Source of the DNA: Pelodera strongyloides
Lineage: Eukaryota; Nematoda; Chromadorea; Rhabditida; Rhabditidae
Direction of reading: 5' to 3'
NCBI GenBank assembly: GCA_036852015.1
Contig: JAANDG010000115.1
Location: 62,001-126,000 of the forward strand
Length of the DNA: 64,000 bases
The notes under the pieces were generated by a model that was given only the letters and a program-made list of their open reading frames with translations, was not told where the DNA came from and searched no databases. Position numbers and translations under genes: made by a program. This document shows positions 53,483-64,000 of this stretch, piece after piece. Position 1 is the first letter of the stretch; each line of letters opens with the position of its first letter.

Positions 53483-55571
53483 CTATTGTCTCCACAACTT
53501 GAGCACCTTGTCCTTACCACCCGAGACCACCTTAGTGCCCTCGGGACTCCAGTCCACCGTGTACACATCAGAACCGTGGCCGGGGAGGTCGTGCCAAAGA
53601 CCGCGGTCCTTGATCGACCATACCTGAGGAACAGAATCATAACACACAATGAGACTGGATATCGCCTAACACTCTCTGTCTCTCTCTTCTATCTCCCTCT
53701 CTGTCGGTCTCTCTCTCTCTCTCTAATAGAAATCCTCAATTCTTCCTTTCGACCTCTTGTACACTATACCTAATATATATTAAACACGTATCGATAATCA
53801 ATTGCAGAATAATTATGGTCAAGTAGATTATGGTTACCGACACATACACACCTTTAGTGTAGAATCAGCAGACCCCGATACCAGCAGACGGCTGTCGGCC
53901 GACCAAGCAACCTGAAGAGGGATCAAAACATGAGTATTGTCAGGTGCTGCACGATTACTGTATTTTATTTCTCGGGTACTGTACGATTACTGTATTTTAT
54001 TTCACCTCAACGATATGACCAACACCAAACAACCAATCATTGTGGGATTCACTCCACTACGGAATACGGGTCGAACCTGATCTTGATCCAGTCTAAGTTT
54101 CATACCTGATACACTGCCTGCACGTGCCCTCTCAGCGATGCCAAAAACTTTCCCGTCCGTCCGCACCACAACTTGATCGATTTATCAAACGAAGCCGACG
54201 CAAAGTAGCGAGTGTCAGGCGAGAAGACCACCTGCAGAGGTGAATGTATAACTCGCACAATCTCAATCATCAAACTCACACGGTATTGTTATCTGGCTTT
54301 ATCTACCCGCCTTTCAATGAATAATTTGTTTACTAATATCCCAACATCATAGTTTGTGTTGTTTTTACGTATCGTTTTATTCCTTGATTGTTTATAATAA
54401 AGGGGCTTGCGTGCATGCACTGATTATAGAGCACACCGTTTTATTTATTTCCTTATACATAACGCATCTCAAAAACTCAGCCAATTTCCCACCTGATTAA
54501 CCAGCTGCATGTGTCCGGTCATCCTTGCAATCGGCTTCTTCTCGGCAGTAGGATTCCACAAAAACATTGTAAAATCGTCCGATCCACTGACTAGCCTCTC
54601 ACCGCCGCTAATCTTCACCGCCTCGTCGTAACGACGTTGGGCAATCTGCTGAGCCTGGAATACGGTAGTATTAATACCATATTCAGAGATGAATTTTCAC
54701 ATGTGCGATTATAGACTGTTCGATCATCATCTTTACTACATCACTTATTTAGGCGTTTGATCTCCTACATCAAATTTAGAGACAGATTGCCCAATTGAGA
54801 TATGGTAAGGCATCCATACATACCAAACTACAGTACCTTTTCAAGGTACAAGTAAGTGAATATTAAAAAATAGTACCTCCTCTAGGCTGGCCGGCTTTCG
54901 GCACCCATTCTTTGGGTCGAAACAACTCGTCCGCAGTGCGTAGTCCGTGTTCAGCGCCAATGTGTTGATCCAGTGAGCGTGTCCTGTACAAGTTTTCATA
55001 TGAAAGATGGAAAAAAGCGGTTAGATTAGAGCGGAAAAGAGAGAGAAATTATAGGGACAGACAGAAAGGCTAGATACTTGTTTAGGCAGAGGAGAGCCAC
55101 ATAAAGAGACAGCTATGAACCATTAGACTGGAAAACGCCGTATATACACATCACACCGGTATGTATAAACAGACATATGGGAGATATAGCAATAGCAGTA
55201 GCCAGATATGGAGCAGAGAGACTGGATCACAGAAATTGCACATAGTTAGAAAGAGGCACAGAGAGGAATCACAAAGAGAGAAAAAGCAAATTCAATACCT
55301 TTCAGTTCCCTGCACAAGACTCCATCGCTCGCACGCCACACGCGCACTGTTCGGTCCTAAATAAAGCGCGATTAGATTACCCGAAGTCAACTCAGGACAT
55401 AAATCTGGTTCGTAAGCGGTGGAACGGTTTACTTAGTGTCAAGAACCTCTTATGATGATTATTGGTTTCATATTAGTGAAAAAATTTGCATGGCCATGGC
55501 CTGAGACAATCCATCCGGGTGTAGTTTTTATGCCTTTACACATGCACATACACACGCACACACACACGCAT

Positions 55572-55627
<56 letters not shown>

Positions 55628-58600
55628 ACTTATTTATGTTCACAAAGCAATTACCGTAGGAATAACATGACACTTCAGGGACGACAGTACTCTTATATCC
55701 ATCAACACTCACCTGTGATCCCGAATAGATCAATCCCTCGCCTCCCCATCTAATTGCGGTCACCGAGGCCGTGTGCCCGCCCAGTGTTCGTAATGTCAGG
55801 TAGGTGAGCGTGTCCCAGATACGTATAGACGAGTCTTTGCCGGCCGAGGCGAGAAGTCTGGAGTAAAAAAACATACATTGTTACTTACCCATCCGTACTC
55901 AATACCACACCCGCAATGCTAACACTAAGTAAAACCAGCGAACAACCAACTTGTTCGACCATCATATATCGTAACGGAGAACAATCAATCAAAAATGTGT
56001 TTCTAGTTTCACAGTGAAAACAGTTCTAGCAGAAATGGCATCAAAGAATCCACAAGCTACCACCATTAATAGTAATGGTGCAACATTGTGAAAAGAGGCA
56101 AAGAGGCGTATTTCTTCTGTTTCCGTTTGGAACCGCTATCGCACAAAGAATGTCCAGGGAGAGAGCAACAGCTAGCCCTTACCTGCATTGCGGATTCTTA
56201 TGCAATGGTTCCCACGCCAGATAGTTGATCCACTGCTTGTGTCCCACCAAAGTCTTGCCTACTTGCGTGCCAGTCTCCGGGTCCCACATCATAATCTGGA
56301 AATATTTCGGGTTTAGGCATACTGTAAAAAATGTATGGTCTGTAATACCACTTTTTTTCTAAAACCTGAACCATCACCTTGATTACCTTGATTACCTTCA
56401 TTATTATTCACCGCCGCCAGACTCGCATAACCAAGCAAAGCTGAACCCAGCCAAACAAGAAAAAAATCACAAAAATATGCCTCACCTGTCCATTCTTACA
56501 CGCGGAAGCAATCTTCTTCCCATCCGGTGACCAAGCTATGCACAGCACCCAAGACTTGTGACCCTGAAAAGCAGACGTTGATTCGCACGTAAAAAAATTT
56601 CTTTGCGAACTGAGGTCATCAACATTTCAGCCAAAGTTTAGCACAGTTTCATAGACTCAACAAATCGAAACAAACTGTCCCATAATGCCCGCAGATTGTT
56701 CGCAGACTCTAGATTTCTGCTAAACAGTGTTCAGTTTTCCTCAAGCCCACCATATAATGTTTTCACAAATGTCATCGTCTACAAGACAAGAACACACAAA
56801 AGGCTCACCTTGCATGTGAACCGCGGCAGCTCAGTGTACGTGTCCCAGATTCTCAACGTGCAGTCACCAGAGCCGGACGCCAAACCTCTATAAAGCCGGA
56901 GAATTACGGTCATTATGGAATTACAGTAAACGTAATTCAGGCAGAAGCGCCGTGAAGAAACCTCGGTGCGCAACCCTCATGGGCCATAGAGAAACGGAAA
57001 CTCTGGCAATTCCGGGTTAAGGTTAAGATAAAAGTAAAATAACAACAAGTGAAGAACCTATCCGTATAATTCAAGTCTTGACATTTTAATATTTTAATAG
57101 TTTTATTTGTATGACAATGTCTGATCTGAGAACCGTAGTGCGAGTCAATTCCCCGTAAAAGATAACCAAATAACCGTAAACATGATAACTAACATTCCAT
57201 CCGGGCTAAACTGAGCCGAGATGACCGGCTCTCCGTGTCCTGGAAGACTTGAAGTACACCTAGTCACTGGCATCACACGAAAGACTGCCTGGGGCTGGTA
57301 GACCAGGGTGAGCGTCTGAAAAGATGACGTAATTAGCCCCCGATTACTAGTTATTCCCCGATTTGGTTGGTGGTCACGTGGGCCGTACACTATTCCGCAC
57401 CCTAGAAGACGGTTAGTCGGGTACATAGCTGACGCGCTTAGGCTATGAAACTCGTAGTACGTCTTCGATAAATGCCTCAGTGAACATGATCACATCATAC
57501 ATTCTAGAGAATCCTTTGTTAGCGCGATAGCGCTAACATAGTTTGGGTTTCATCCGATTCCCTCTTTTTTCGGTTTCCACCCGAATTTTTTTTCCTAGAA
57601 CAGAAAAACGTCTTTCTTTCTTTCTAGTTAGTTAATATACCATATTTTATAACTCCTGTGAAAATTTCAGCCAAAAATATTAACTTCTACAAAAATTATG
57701 ATCTAATAACTAAAATTAGCTCAGCATGCGGAGAATGTCCGTTTGTCCGTCTGTGTATTACAATACTGTTATCCCCCGTTTTTCCTAAATGTTTCACGGG
57801 CAGCACAACAAGGTTCTACAACACTGGCACAGCAGTGCAATGATGGACGCCCATCTCAAAAAATGCCACCAATACCAAATCCCAAATCGTGTTCGTTACT
57901 TGGTAAACTTATTTGTCTGTGGTTCCTTATATTGTTTTCCCCTAGCACTAGTTGTAAAACCTCCAAACCACGTGTCATACCCCTTTAAACGAATCCAGCA
58001 TTCATATCACCAACCTTCTCCTCATCAATCTCATCAACCGAATTCCGAATCGTGTCCGCAATCTCTTTTCCATCTTCCGTGAAGAACGAGATCGGCACCG
58101 GGTCTTCTTCATTCTCCAACAACTGATTGCAAAGCATCTGCAGCTGATTGGTGGAGGTGCCGGCCGGGAGCACAATACCACTGCCTAAAGAAAACGAATA
58201 TAAACAAATAAACGAATCAACAAGTACTTCGGTGAGCATATACTAAGGAGCCGGGTGGTCCAGTGGCCTCGCGTTCGTCTCTAACGCAATCGACCCGAGT
58301 TCGATTCCGGCCCGTGACAATTTGTCGTCTGGAACTCGTCGCCTGCGCTCCGGACCACGCCATAAGCAAACTTTGAACTTGAACTCCACGTGCACGCACT
58401 TGAAGCGTAAAAGATTTTAAAAGAAAAGTACCCAGTATATCAATGCACTGTGATAATAGCTTGCATAGAGAACCAAGAAAACAGAAGTGCCGCATGATTG
58501 ATGTGGTCGAACTCATGTCTAACTACTACCGTCTTCCTCTAGCTCCCAACTTCACTAACCTCCCAATTCGGCTCCAGCTTCTCCTACAAACCGTACAGAC

Positions 58601-58927
58601 ACTTGAGCATCCGGCGCAAGCTGTAACATTATCACATTCACATATATTCACACTTAGATACATTTATGGCATAGCATACGTACATATGGAAAGTTGGTGT
58701 ACTACTTATCGTCCCGACATTCATGTGTTTCTCAGTAGTGTGTTTCTCAATATTGAATAGTCGGTAAATGTGCGAGAACTGCCCTATGATTTAAGTTTAA
58801 CATTCCAATGAATATTATTGCTATTATTATTCTCATCATAACCAACCGCCGGTTCCTTAGGCGCTAGTGCTGCTTCTTTAGCCTCTCTGCGTATCCGCTT
58901 CCACTCGGGCTCTTCTGGTTGTGGCAT
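53483..58927 (-). CDS. NLE1: Notchless homologue, NLE domain plus WD40 propeller (13 exons, 481 aa)
   Basis: Minus-strand exons 58927-58843, 58184-58015, 57315-57194, 56887-56809, 56563-56486, 56295-56183, 55857-55713, 55356-55299, 54983-54877, 54654-54493, 54231-54106, 53911-53852, 53623-53483; all phases agree, GT-AG. Ribosome-assembly factor Notchless/Rsa4, acting in the nucleolus and nucleus with the AAA ATPase Rea1/midasin on pre-60S particles. A short basic N-terminus (KRIRREAKEAAL) precedes the NLE domain (about 28-85), then VYQPQAVFRVMPVTRCTSSL and WD repeats (GSGDCTLRIWD, SAGKDSSIRIWD, SGSDDFTMFLWNP, SASFDKSIKLW, SGSADSTLKVW, SGGKDKVLKLW). Length is close to the usual 480-490 aa. TTATTATAG directly precedes the ATG. 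Intron 1 contains a SINE. It follows dynein heavy chain on the same strand after 1.1 kb. Confidence 0.95.
55540..55632. repeat. (CA)n microsatellite in NLE1 intron 7
   Basis: CACACA tract giving a long Cys/Val artefactual frame on the minus strand. Confidence 0.95.
58247..58420 (+). mobile_element. tRNA-derived SINE, family S1, near full length
   Basis: Head GGAGCCGGGTGGTCCAGTGG (A box) and GAGTTCGATTCCGGCCCGTG (B box), body ATTTGTCGTCTGGAACTCGT and CATAAGCAAACTTTGAACTT, end CACTTGAAGCGTAAAAGATT. In NLE1 intron 1, opposite strand to the gene. Confidence 0.85.
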
Positions 58928-60054
58928 CTATAATAAATAATATTAATTGTAATCCAACAATAACTTCCGTACAAAAAAAACGGAAAGTACATGTGGTTCG
59001 TGATAACGGTAATGATTTCAAGCAGTAGCAGACTTTCAGCACTAAATTCAGAGCATTTCGAATGTCAAAGAACAGAGCACTAACAATTGTAAGATCGGAA
59101 TCAGGAAGTTTCAAGACTACAGTAGTAATATTCGAGTCCTACCAAATCACCGAAATTATAAGAAGAAAAATTACAGTACTCCGAGAAACCAATTACAGTA
59201 TTACGTAGCATCTTTCGCCTGAAGTCGCACTCAAAAAATCAACGATGAACAAAAATTCAACATTTCAAATCAATTGTCAAGATAAAATCATCGCGTTTGA
59301 AAAACCTTCGATAAAACAATCATAACCCACAGTACCAACAATATTTATTCACTGCATAGTTACCAAGTACAAGAGAAATATGCTATTTTCTTTACAAACC
59401 GTAATTGCAACTATTAATAAGCATAAGCACTTGCGGAGACCGGGGGTAAATATTATGTTAAGCCACTTTGAAATATTTCATGCAATTATTCTAATAATAT
59501 TACAAGCGAATCATAACCAGTCAACCATAAAAAGTGCGCGGAGATACAAAAACAAACTGAAGCTCTTTCGACAATAAATATAGTAATAAATAAAACTCAA
59601 AATATTCGCATAGCACGTGCATAAAACCGAAAAACAATGACTAAGAACTATGGGCAACTTATCTACTGGCCCCAAAACCTAGGGTCATAAATAAAACTCA
59701 AACGAAACAACGTAAGCTAACTTAAATAAAAGTTATACTTCCAATTACAATCTCTAAATTTTGGAAAACAACTGATCATTGCTATATTATAGCCATATGA
59801 TCATATTATATTACCAAAACCAATAATACCACGACAATGAACAAACAAGTTCGCATTCATAATTCACTTCAGTAACTCTACTGCTCCAAACACTCACAAC
59901 AAGAACACACAAACATTCTTTGCTTCACAGTTTCACGATTCACACAAAACAACCAAACACACTGCTGAACATTGTCACGGCATATCTTATTAGAATAATT
60001 ATTAATTACAACTAATTGCAGATCCAAAACACTTATTTATTTGGTCACTAGTCC
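58928..60054. other. Stretch between dynein heavy chain and NLE1
   Basis: AT-rich, no exon or repeat recognised. The dynein polyadenylation signal lies at its right end. Confidence 0.6.
60036..60041 (-). terminator. Polyadenylation signal AATAAA of the dynein gene
   Basis: AATAAA on the minus strand 13 bases after the stop codon, implying a very short 3' UTR. Confidence 0.6.
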
Positions 60055-63000
60055 CTAGTTAAGGGAAGAGTTGGCCACTAGGGCAACTCCTCTCTCATAG
60101 AACACAGCCGCGGGTTCGGCCTCAAAGGATACAGATACGACGAGATGTTTGCGATCGCCGTACAAGTACAAAGGTAATCTGAGTCCAGGAGCGGGTTCCT
60201 GAAATGCATTATCCTAATTCACAACACCAAACCCAAATGATCCCCGTCCCACACTAACTGTCTCAAGGCTTAAAGCGAAATGCTAGCCTCTTTGGAAAAT
60301 TTGCATATGATAAGCAAATCCTGTGTATCCTATGCTAATTTTGTACGATTGCCATGGACGATCGTACAAAATTAGCATGGGATACACAGGATTTGCTTAT
60401 CATATGCAAATTTTCCAAAGGGGCTAGCATTTCGCTTTAATACCCTAATTATTACTTGTCCTGTGGATATTTATTCAATCCGTATTACATTGGTAGCTTC
60501 AATTCCTGATTATAGCACCAACTCATACACGCCAACATACTAAACAGCTTCCCGAATTTCCTTACTAGTGGACTGACAACTTAATAGTGTTTATATGCAT
60601 AAGCCCACACCCCAAAACCAAACAATAAGTAAGTTATCCTACCTGCTTCCATGCAAACTCCACACAATCGATCGACGTCCTCACTTGATCGCACAATTCC
60701 AGCACACGTGCACTCACACCCTTGGCTCCACGCAATTCGACACCTACACACAATACATAGGAATTACAAGAACGTCGAGTAGCAGAAAAACTATGGCAAC
60801 CCTCGTTCTAATGCACGAAGTAGCTCTTGCTAGAGAAGACCTGAACAACCGGAACAATGTGTGTTTATCTAATTAGTATCAATACGTCATTTGACATTGA
60901 CAATGACGATTGACATATCCTATGTAAACGACAACGACAGCTAATATAACGGTCCTCAATTCAGTGTAGTCAAGGCAAGATAGCAACACAAAAGACATAC
61001 ATCTTAACACCACTCCCTTATCAACCAACACCTACCAGTCATCTTAAACGCTTCCGCGTTTCCACTATCTCCCAGCGTGATGTGAAGATGCAGTTGCTCG
61101 AGTGACCATGTGTTCGCCTGAGCCACTTGCTGTCGTGTGGCAGTGACGTAGGCCTCGGGGCTGAACAGACCACCCAGCCAGACAGATTCGCGCTATAATC
61201 ATGAGAACAACATTATAACCTAGCCAAAAGTCAATAATACTGATTCTGAGATTCTCCACATTTCAGCGGTGCTTTCTCATAATTTCTCTGTTCGGGAGCC
61301 CCCACGACCAAACCTTGATTTATATTCACATCTTGGAACGAAAACCCTATTCAATCGCGTACCTAACAATGGCCACACGTCTACTATTAAACTTGAGTTG
61401 TCACTTCAATCAAAAGACGGGACCTTCTACTTGCCCTAAGTCTATAAAGATCAAGGATCGAATTTATCTGAAGAAAAAATTTCCCCTCCACGCATTAGCC
61501 CGCGGATTGAAGAACCACGACGCTAGAACCCGTGTTCCATGTACTTGGTTTATGTTGTATCTGATCGATTGCATGTGTGAATAAAGTAGTGATTAAATAC
61601 GTGGTGACGACTTATGTGTGAATACACAAGTATTTACTATGTAAACGTAAACTCACTCTTAGCGATTGGCTCGTGCTAATCCGCTGCAGTTGTTTCACTC
61701 GCTCACCAAAGTCGAGCATCCAATCCATGACGGTCACCTCACGCGGCACCGTATAACGCAACCAGTTACTGGGCACCTGTTATTAATCATAATCATTATC
61801 TTTAGTTACAAACAAAGGAAGAACGGAAAATGAGCATAGGCAAAAAAATACAATTAAGCTTTTAAACATTTTTTTTGGAAATTTCACCGTGGAGGCAAGT
61901 GACTAGGTCACGAATTGACCCAAAGTTAACAGGTTTCACGATTTTCGTAACCACAAGATTTCCAGTTTACATTTACAGATACTTTCGCAATTTCGAAATA
62001 TTTCGCATTTCGAGACTAGCTCCACCTTTGACGAATTTTCAGAAGGCGCCTCAGGATTCCACGACTTTCTCAACCTCACAGGCTCCATCGATTATCAATA
62101 ATTCCCAGAAGCAATCAGCCTAATTAGCATATTGATTACCTGTCCCTTTTGCAGTGCGGCCGCCAGCGCTCTCGTCTCGTTGCTCTGCTTTCTCTCGGCG
62201 CGGCACACGCAAAGGATCTCCTCGAGATCGTGTCTAAAATCATTATTAAGGACCGTTTTTTAAAGGGACAGGTCCACGAGAAAAAAGTACTACGGTACCT
62301 GTCCGAACTGTTTGCCGGGGCACAACTCTGCGTTCTAGACGCAAAGAAAGGGGGTTTACACAGTAATATTTCTGAAATTCCGGTCATTCTGTGAAAGGAA
62401 ATTGACGAAATCTTTTTTCTCGTGGGCCTGTCCCTTTAAGACTCGACTCATATTAGACTGAAATAGACACTACTCGAGGTGGAACGACTGCAGCTATAGT
62501 TATACTTCCATTTCCAATAACCACATGATCAATATTAATTCAATTCAAAGTACGCCAGAACGAGACCTATATATTGAAATACATAGAACAGCACTGTAAA
62601 ATTGACGACTCACAAAAGAACTAGTACCTGATTTCAAACAAAAGGTTCGCTCCCAGGTTAATCTCACGCTCAAAGAAGCGGAACATCGGATCTTTGATAT
62701 TCTCTTTGGTGCGCTTCATTCGGTTGATTTCCTAAACACCAAATTTGAATAAAGAGCACAAGTATTTCAGCACCAAGAAACGTCCCCAAATGGTATGGCG
62801 CTAGGCGTTGAAACGTTGCTGGACACACCTACGCCGGAAGGGCGCAGACTAGTATGTTTCACAAACCACACGCCCTGCCGCTTTAATCAAGAATAGCACA
62901 AAACGGCACCTTGGGCAGGGTCTTCATCCAGTTCTGTGCCAGCTCCGCCAGTTGTTGCATCCATTGTGGCTTGGCCACCTTGTCGCCCTCCTCCTGACTG

Positions 63001-64000
63001 AACGCCAGCTCATCATCGGACACCTTGAGCAGGTTGCGGAGCATCGCGTCTCCTAAACAAAGCAACGTTGTTGAACCTACAGTAACACTCTTTACTGAAT
63101 GAAATACGCGTGCATAGAAAATATTATAACATGTTTAGGGAGCAAGGGAACAGATCATCACGATGATAACAATGTTAGAAACGACACTGGTATTCAAAGT
63201 TTCATAAACCAAGCCAAACCCGACCTCGAATAGTGAGCAGCACCTTGTCGGCATTGTTGGGAAGTCCCAACCAAGAGGGCAACTGCTGTGGGTTCATTTG
63301 TTCGACCCACTGGAGAAGGGATTCCTTCGAGGTGGCATCAGGCACCTGTACGAATACAATATTATATACTGTCAGCTAATAAAGAACCCAATATACGATC
63401 CATGCAAGATACATGTTTATCAGTTTATCTAATCAAAAACAAATAAGCCTTGTGTACGGCTCCAAATTACATAACTTGTGTATATTTTTTGTCCACACCT
63501 ATATTTTTTGTCTATATAATCTGATTTGTTCACGAGTTCACGTATTAGATGATTACACTTTTTTAAAAATATATTTTCATTTCAATATCAATTACGCGAT
63601 CGTTACTATCACCACTCATGGAGAAAAACTGCACGATTACATTAAATGAATTACACTGTTCGCTTTCAATTTTTTTTAAACGACATATTGATTTAAGGAT
63701 TGAGACACAACGGTACAGTCCACCCTTTTCAGTGATATCCAAGCAAATCCTGTCCTGAGCCAAATTCACTCACCGTCAACGGTTGATCTCCCACAAATCG
63801 CTCGACCAACTTATGGTCCGCATTGAACGACGCCGACGTGAACAGTTTCTCCAGCACCGAGTCGAGAAGCGCCTGATCAAACTCGTTATCGATCTTGCCT
63901 CCGTAGATGCACTGCGAGAGAAGAGTGCGAAGGGTGGACCACGGGAGCTTTTCGGGGGCCACATTGGCCCTTCCTTGGGCCACAGAGTCGACGGCAGCGT
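60055..64000 (-). CDS. DYNC1H1: Cytoplasmic dynein heavy chain 1, C-terminal part (9 exons, 5' truncated by window)
   Basis: Minus-strand exons (>64000)-63774, 63345-63225, 63052-62910, 62731-62628, 62233-62140, 61776-61657, 61192-61036, 60743-60643, 60198-60055, about 402 residues to the stop. Motor subunit of cytoplasmic dynein 1, the minus-end-directed microtubule motor. The part present is the end of AAA6 and the C-terminal domain: [93 protein letters not shown], and the terminal FYERGVALV. Order and spacing match the family without gaps, and phases agree throughout. Introns hold family D and E foldbacks. Cytoplasmic rather than axonemal type is indicated by [11 protein letters not shown] and the FYERGVA end. 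Confidence 0.95.
60270..60440. repeat. Foldback family D, nearly perfect hairpin
   Basis: About 79-bp arms differing at two or three positions (TTAAAGCGAAATGCTAGCC ... GGCTAGCATTTCGCTTTAA) around an 11-bp centre. In the last intron of the dynein gene. Confidence 0.95.
62260..62439. repeat. Repeat family E copy in a dynein intron
   Basis: TTAAAGGGACAGGTCCACGA and TCGTGGGCCTGTCCCTTTAA ends; interior GGTACCTGTCCGAACTGTTT and ATTCCGGTCATTCTGTG as in 3779 and 29460 copies. Confidence 0.85.

Noticed and set aside
1..64000. CRISPR array, bacterial operon or phage content
   Set aside because: No spacer-regular repeats; split genes throughout show a eukaryotic genome.

Overview
The window is nuclear DNA of a nematode; the genus cannot be fixed from the sequence. 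Evidence: intron-rich genes (short exons, GT-AG and a few GC-AG introns), a cuticle collagen gene, an astacin protease ending in EGF, CUB and ShKT modules, a saposin-like gene, short arrays of the nematode telomere repeat TTAGGC, and 3' splice-acceptor sequences a few bases upstream of several start codons, as expected for spliced-leader trans-splicing. Gene models were built by hand: every listed junction was checked for splice dinucleotides and reading phase.

Layout. 1-11.7 kb: essentially repeats (foldback elements, tRNA-like/SINE sequences, microsatellites), one weak membrane ORF on the minus strand. 11.7-20 kb: two small secreted-protein genes on the plus strand (10 exons/165 aa and 6 exons/195 aa), neither recognised. 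20-30 kb: repeat-rich, with one signal-peptide exon on the minus strand (about 22.0 kb) and one low-confidence four-exon small gene behind a TATA box (27.5-28.5 kb). 30.8-33.1 kb: cuticle collagen (+). 34.2-36.0 kb: saposin-like protein (+). 37.1-40.4 kb: ML/GM2-activator-like lipid-binding protein (-). 43.2-45.5 kb: 3' part of an unrecognised gene (+), followed after 83 bp by a 16-exon NAS-type astacin metalloprotease (45.6-52.2 kb, +). 53.5-58.9 kb: Notchless homologue NLE1 (13 exons, -). 60.1-64.0 kb: last nine exons of cytoplasmic dynein heavy chain 1 (-), running off the right edge.

Functionally the right end (dynein, Notchless) is conserved housekeeping, while 11.7-52 kb is dominated by secreted products: matrix (collagen), lipid binding (saposin-like, ML domain), extracellular proteolysis (astacin) and lineage-restricted small proteins. 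The most unusual structures are (i) a telomeric TTAGGC insert flanked by 21-bp perfect direct repeats that duplicate a splice acceptor of the astacin gene, with three more telomeric arrays in introns within 13 kb; (ii) a 3' splice site of the same gene reading GG instead of AG; (iii) very dense MITE/foldback load in introns, including hairpins with almost identical arms; (iv) a MITE edge that forms the stop codon of the collagen; (v) at least two tRNA-derived SINE families.
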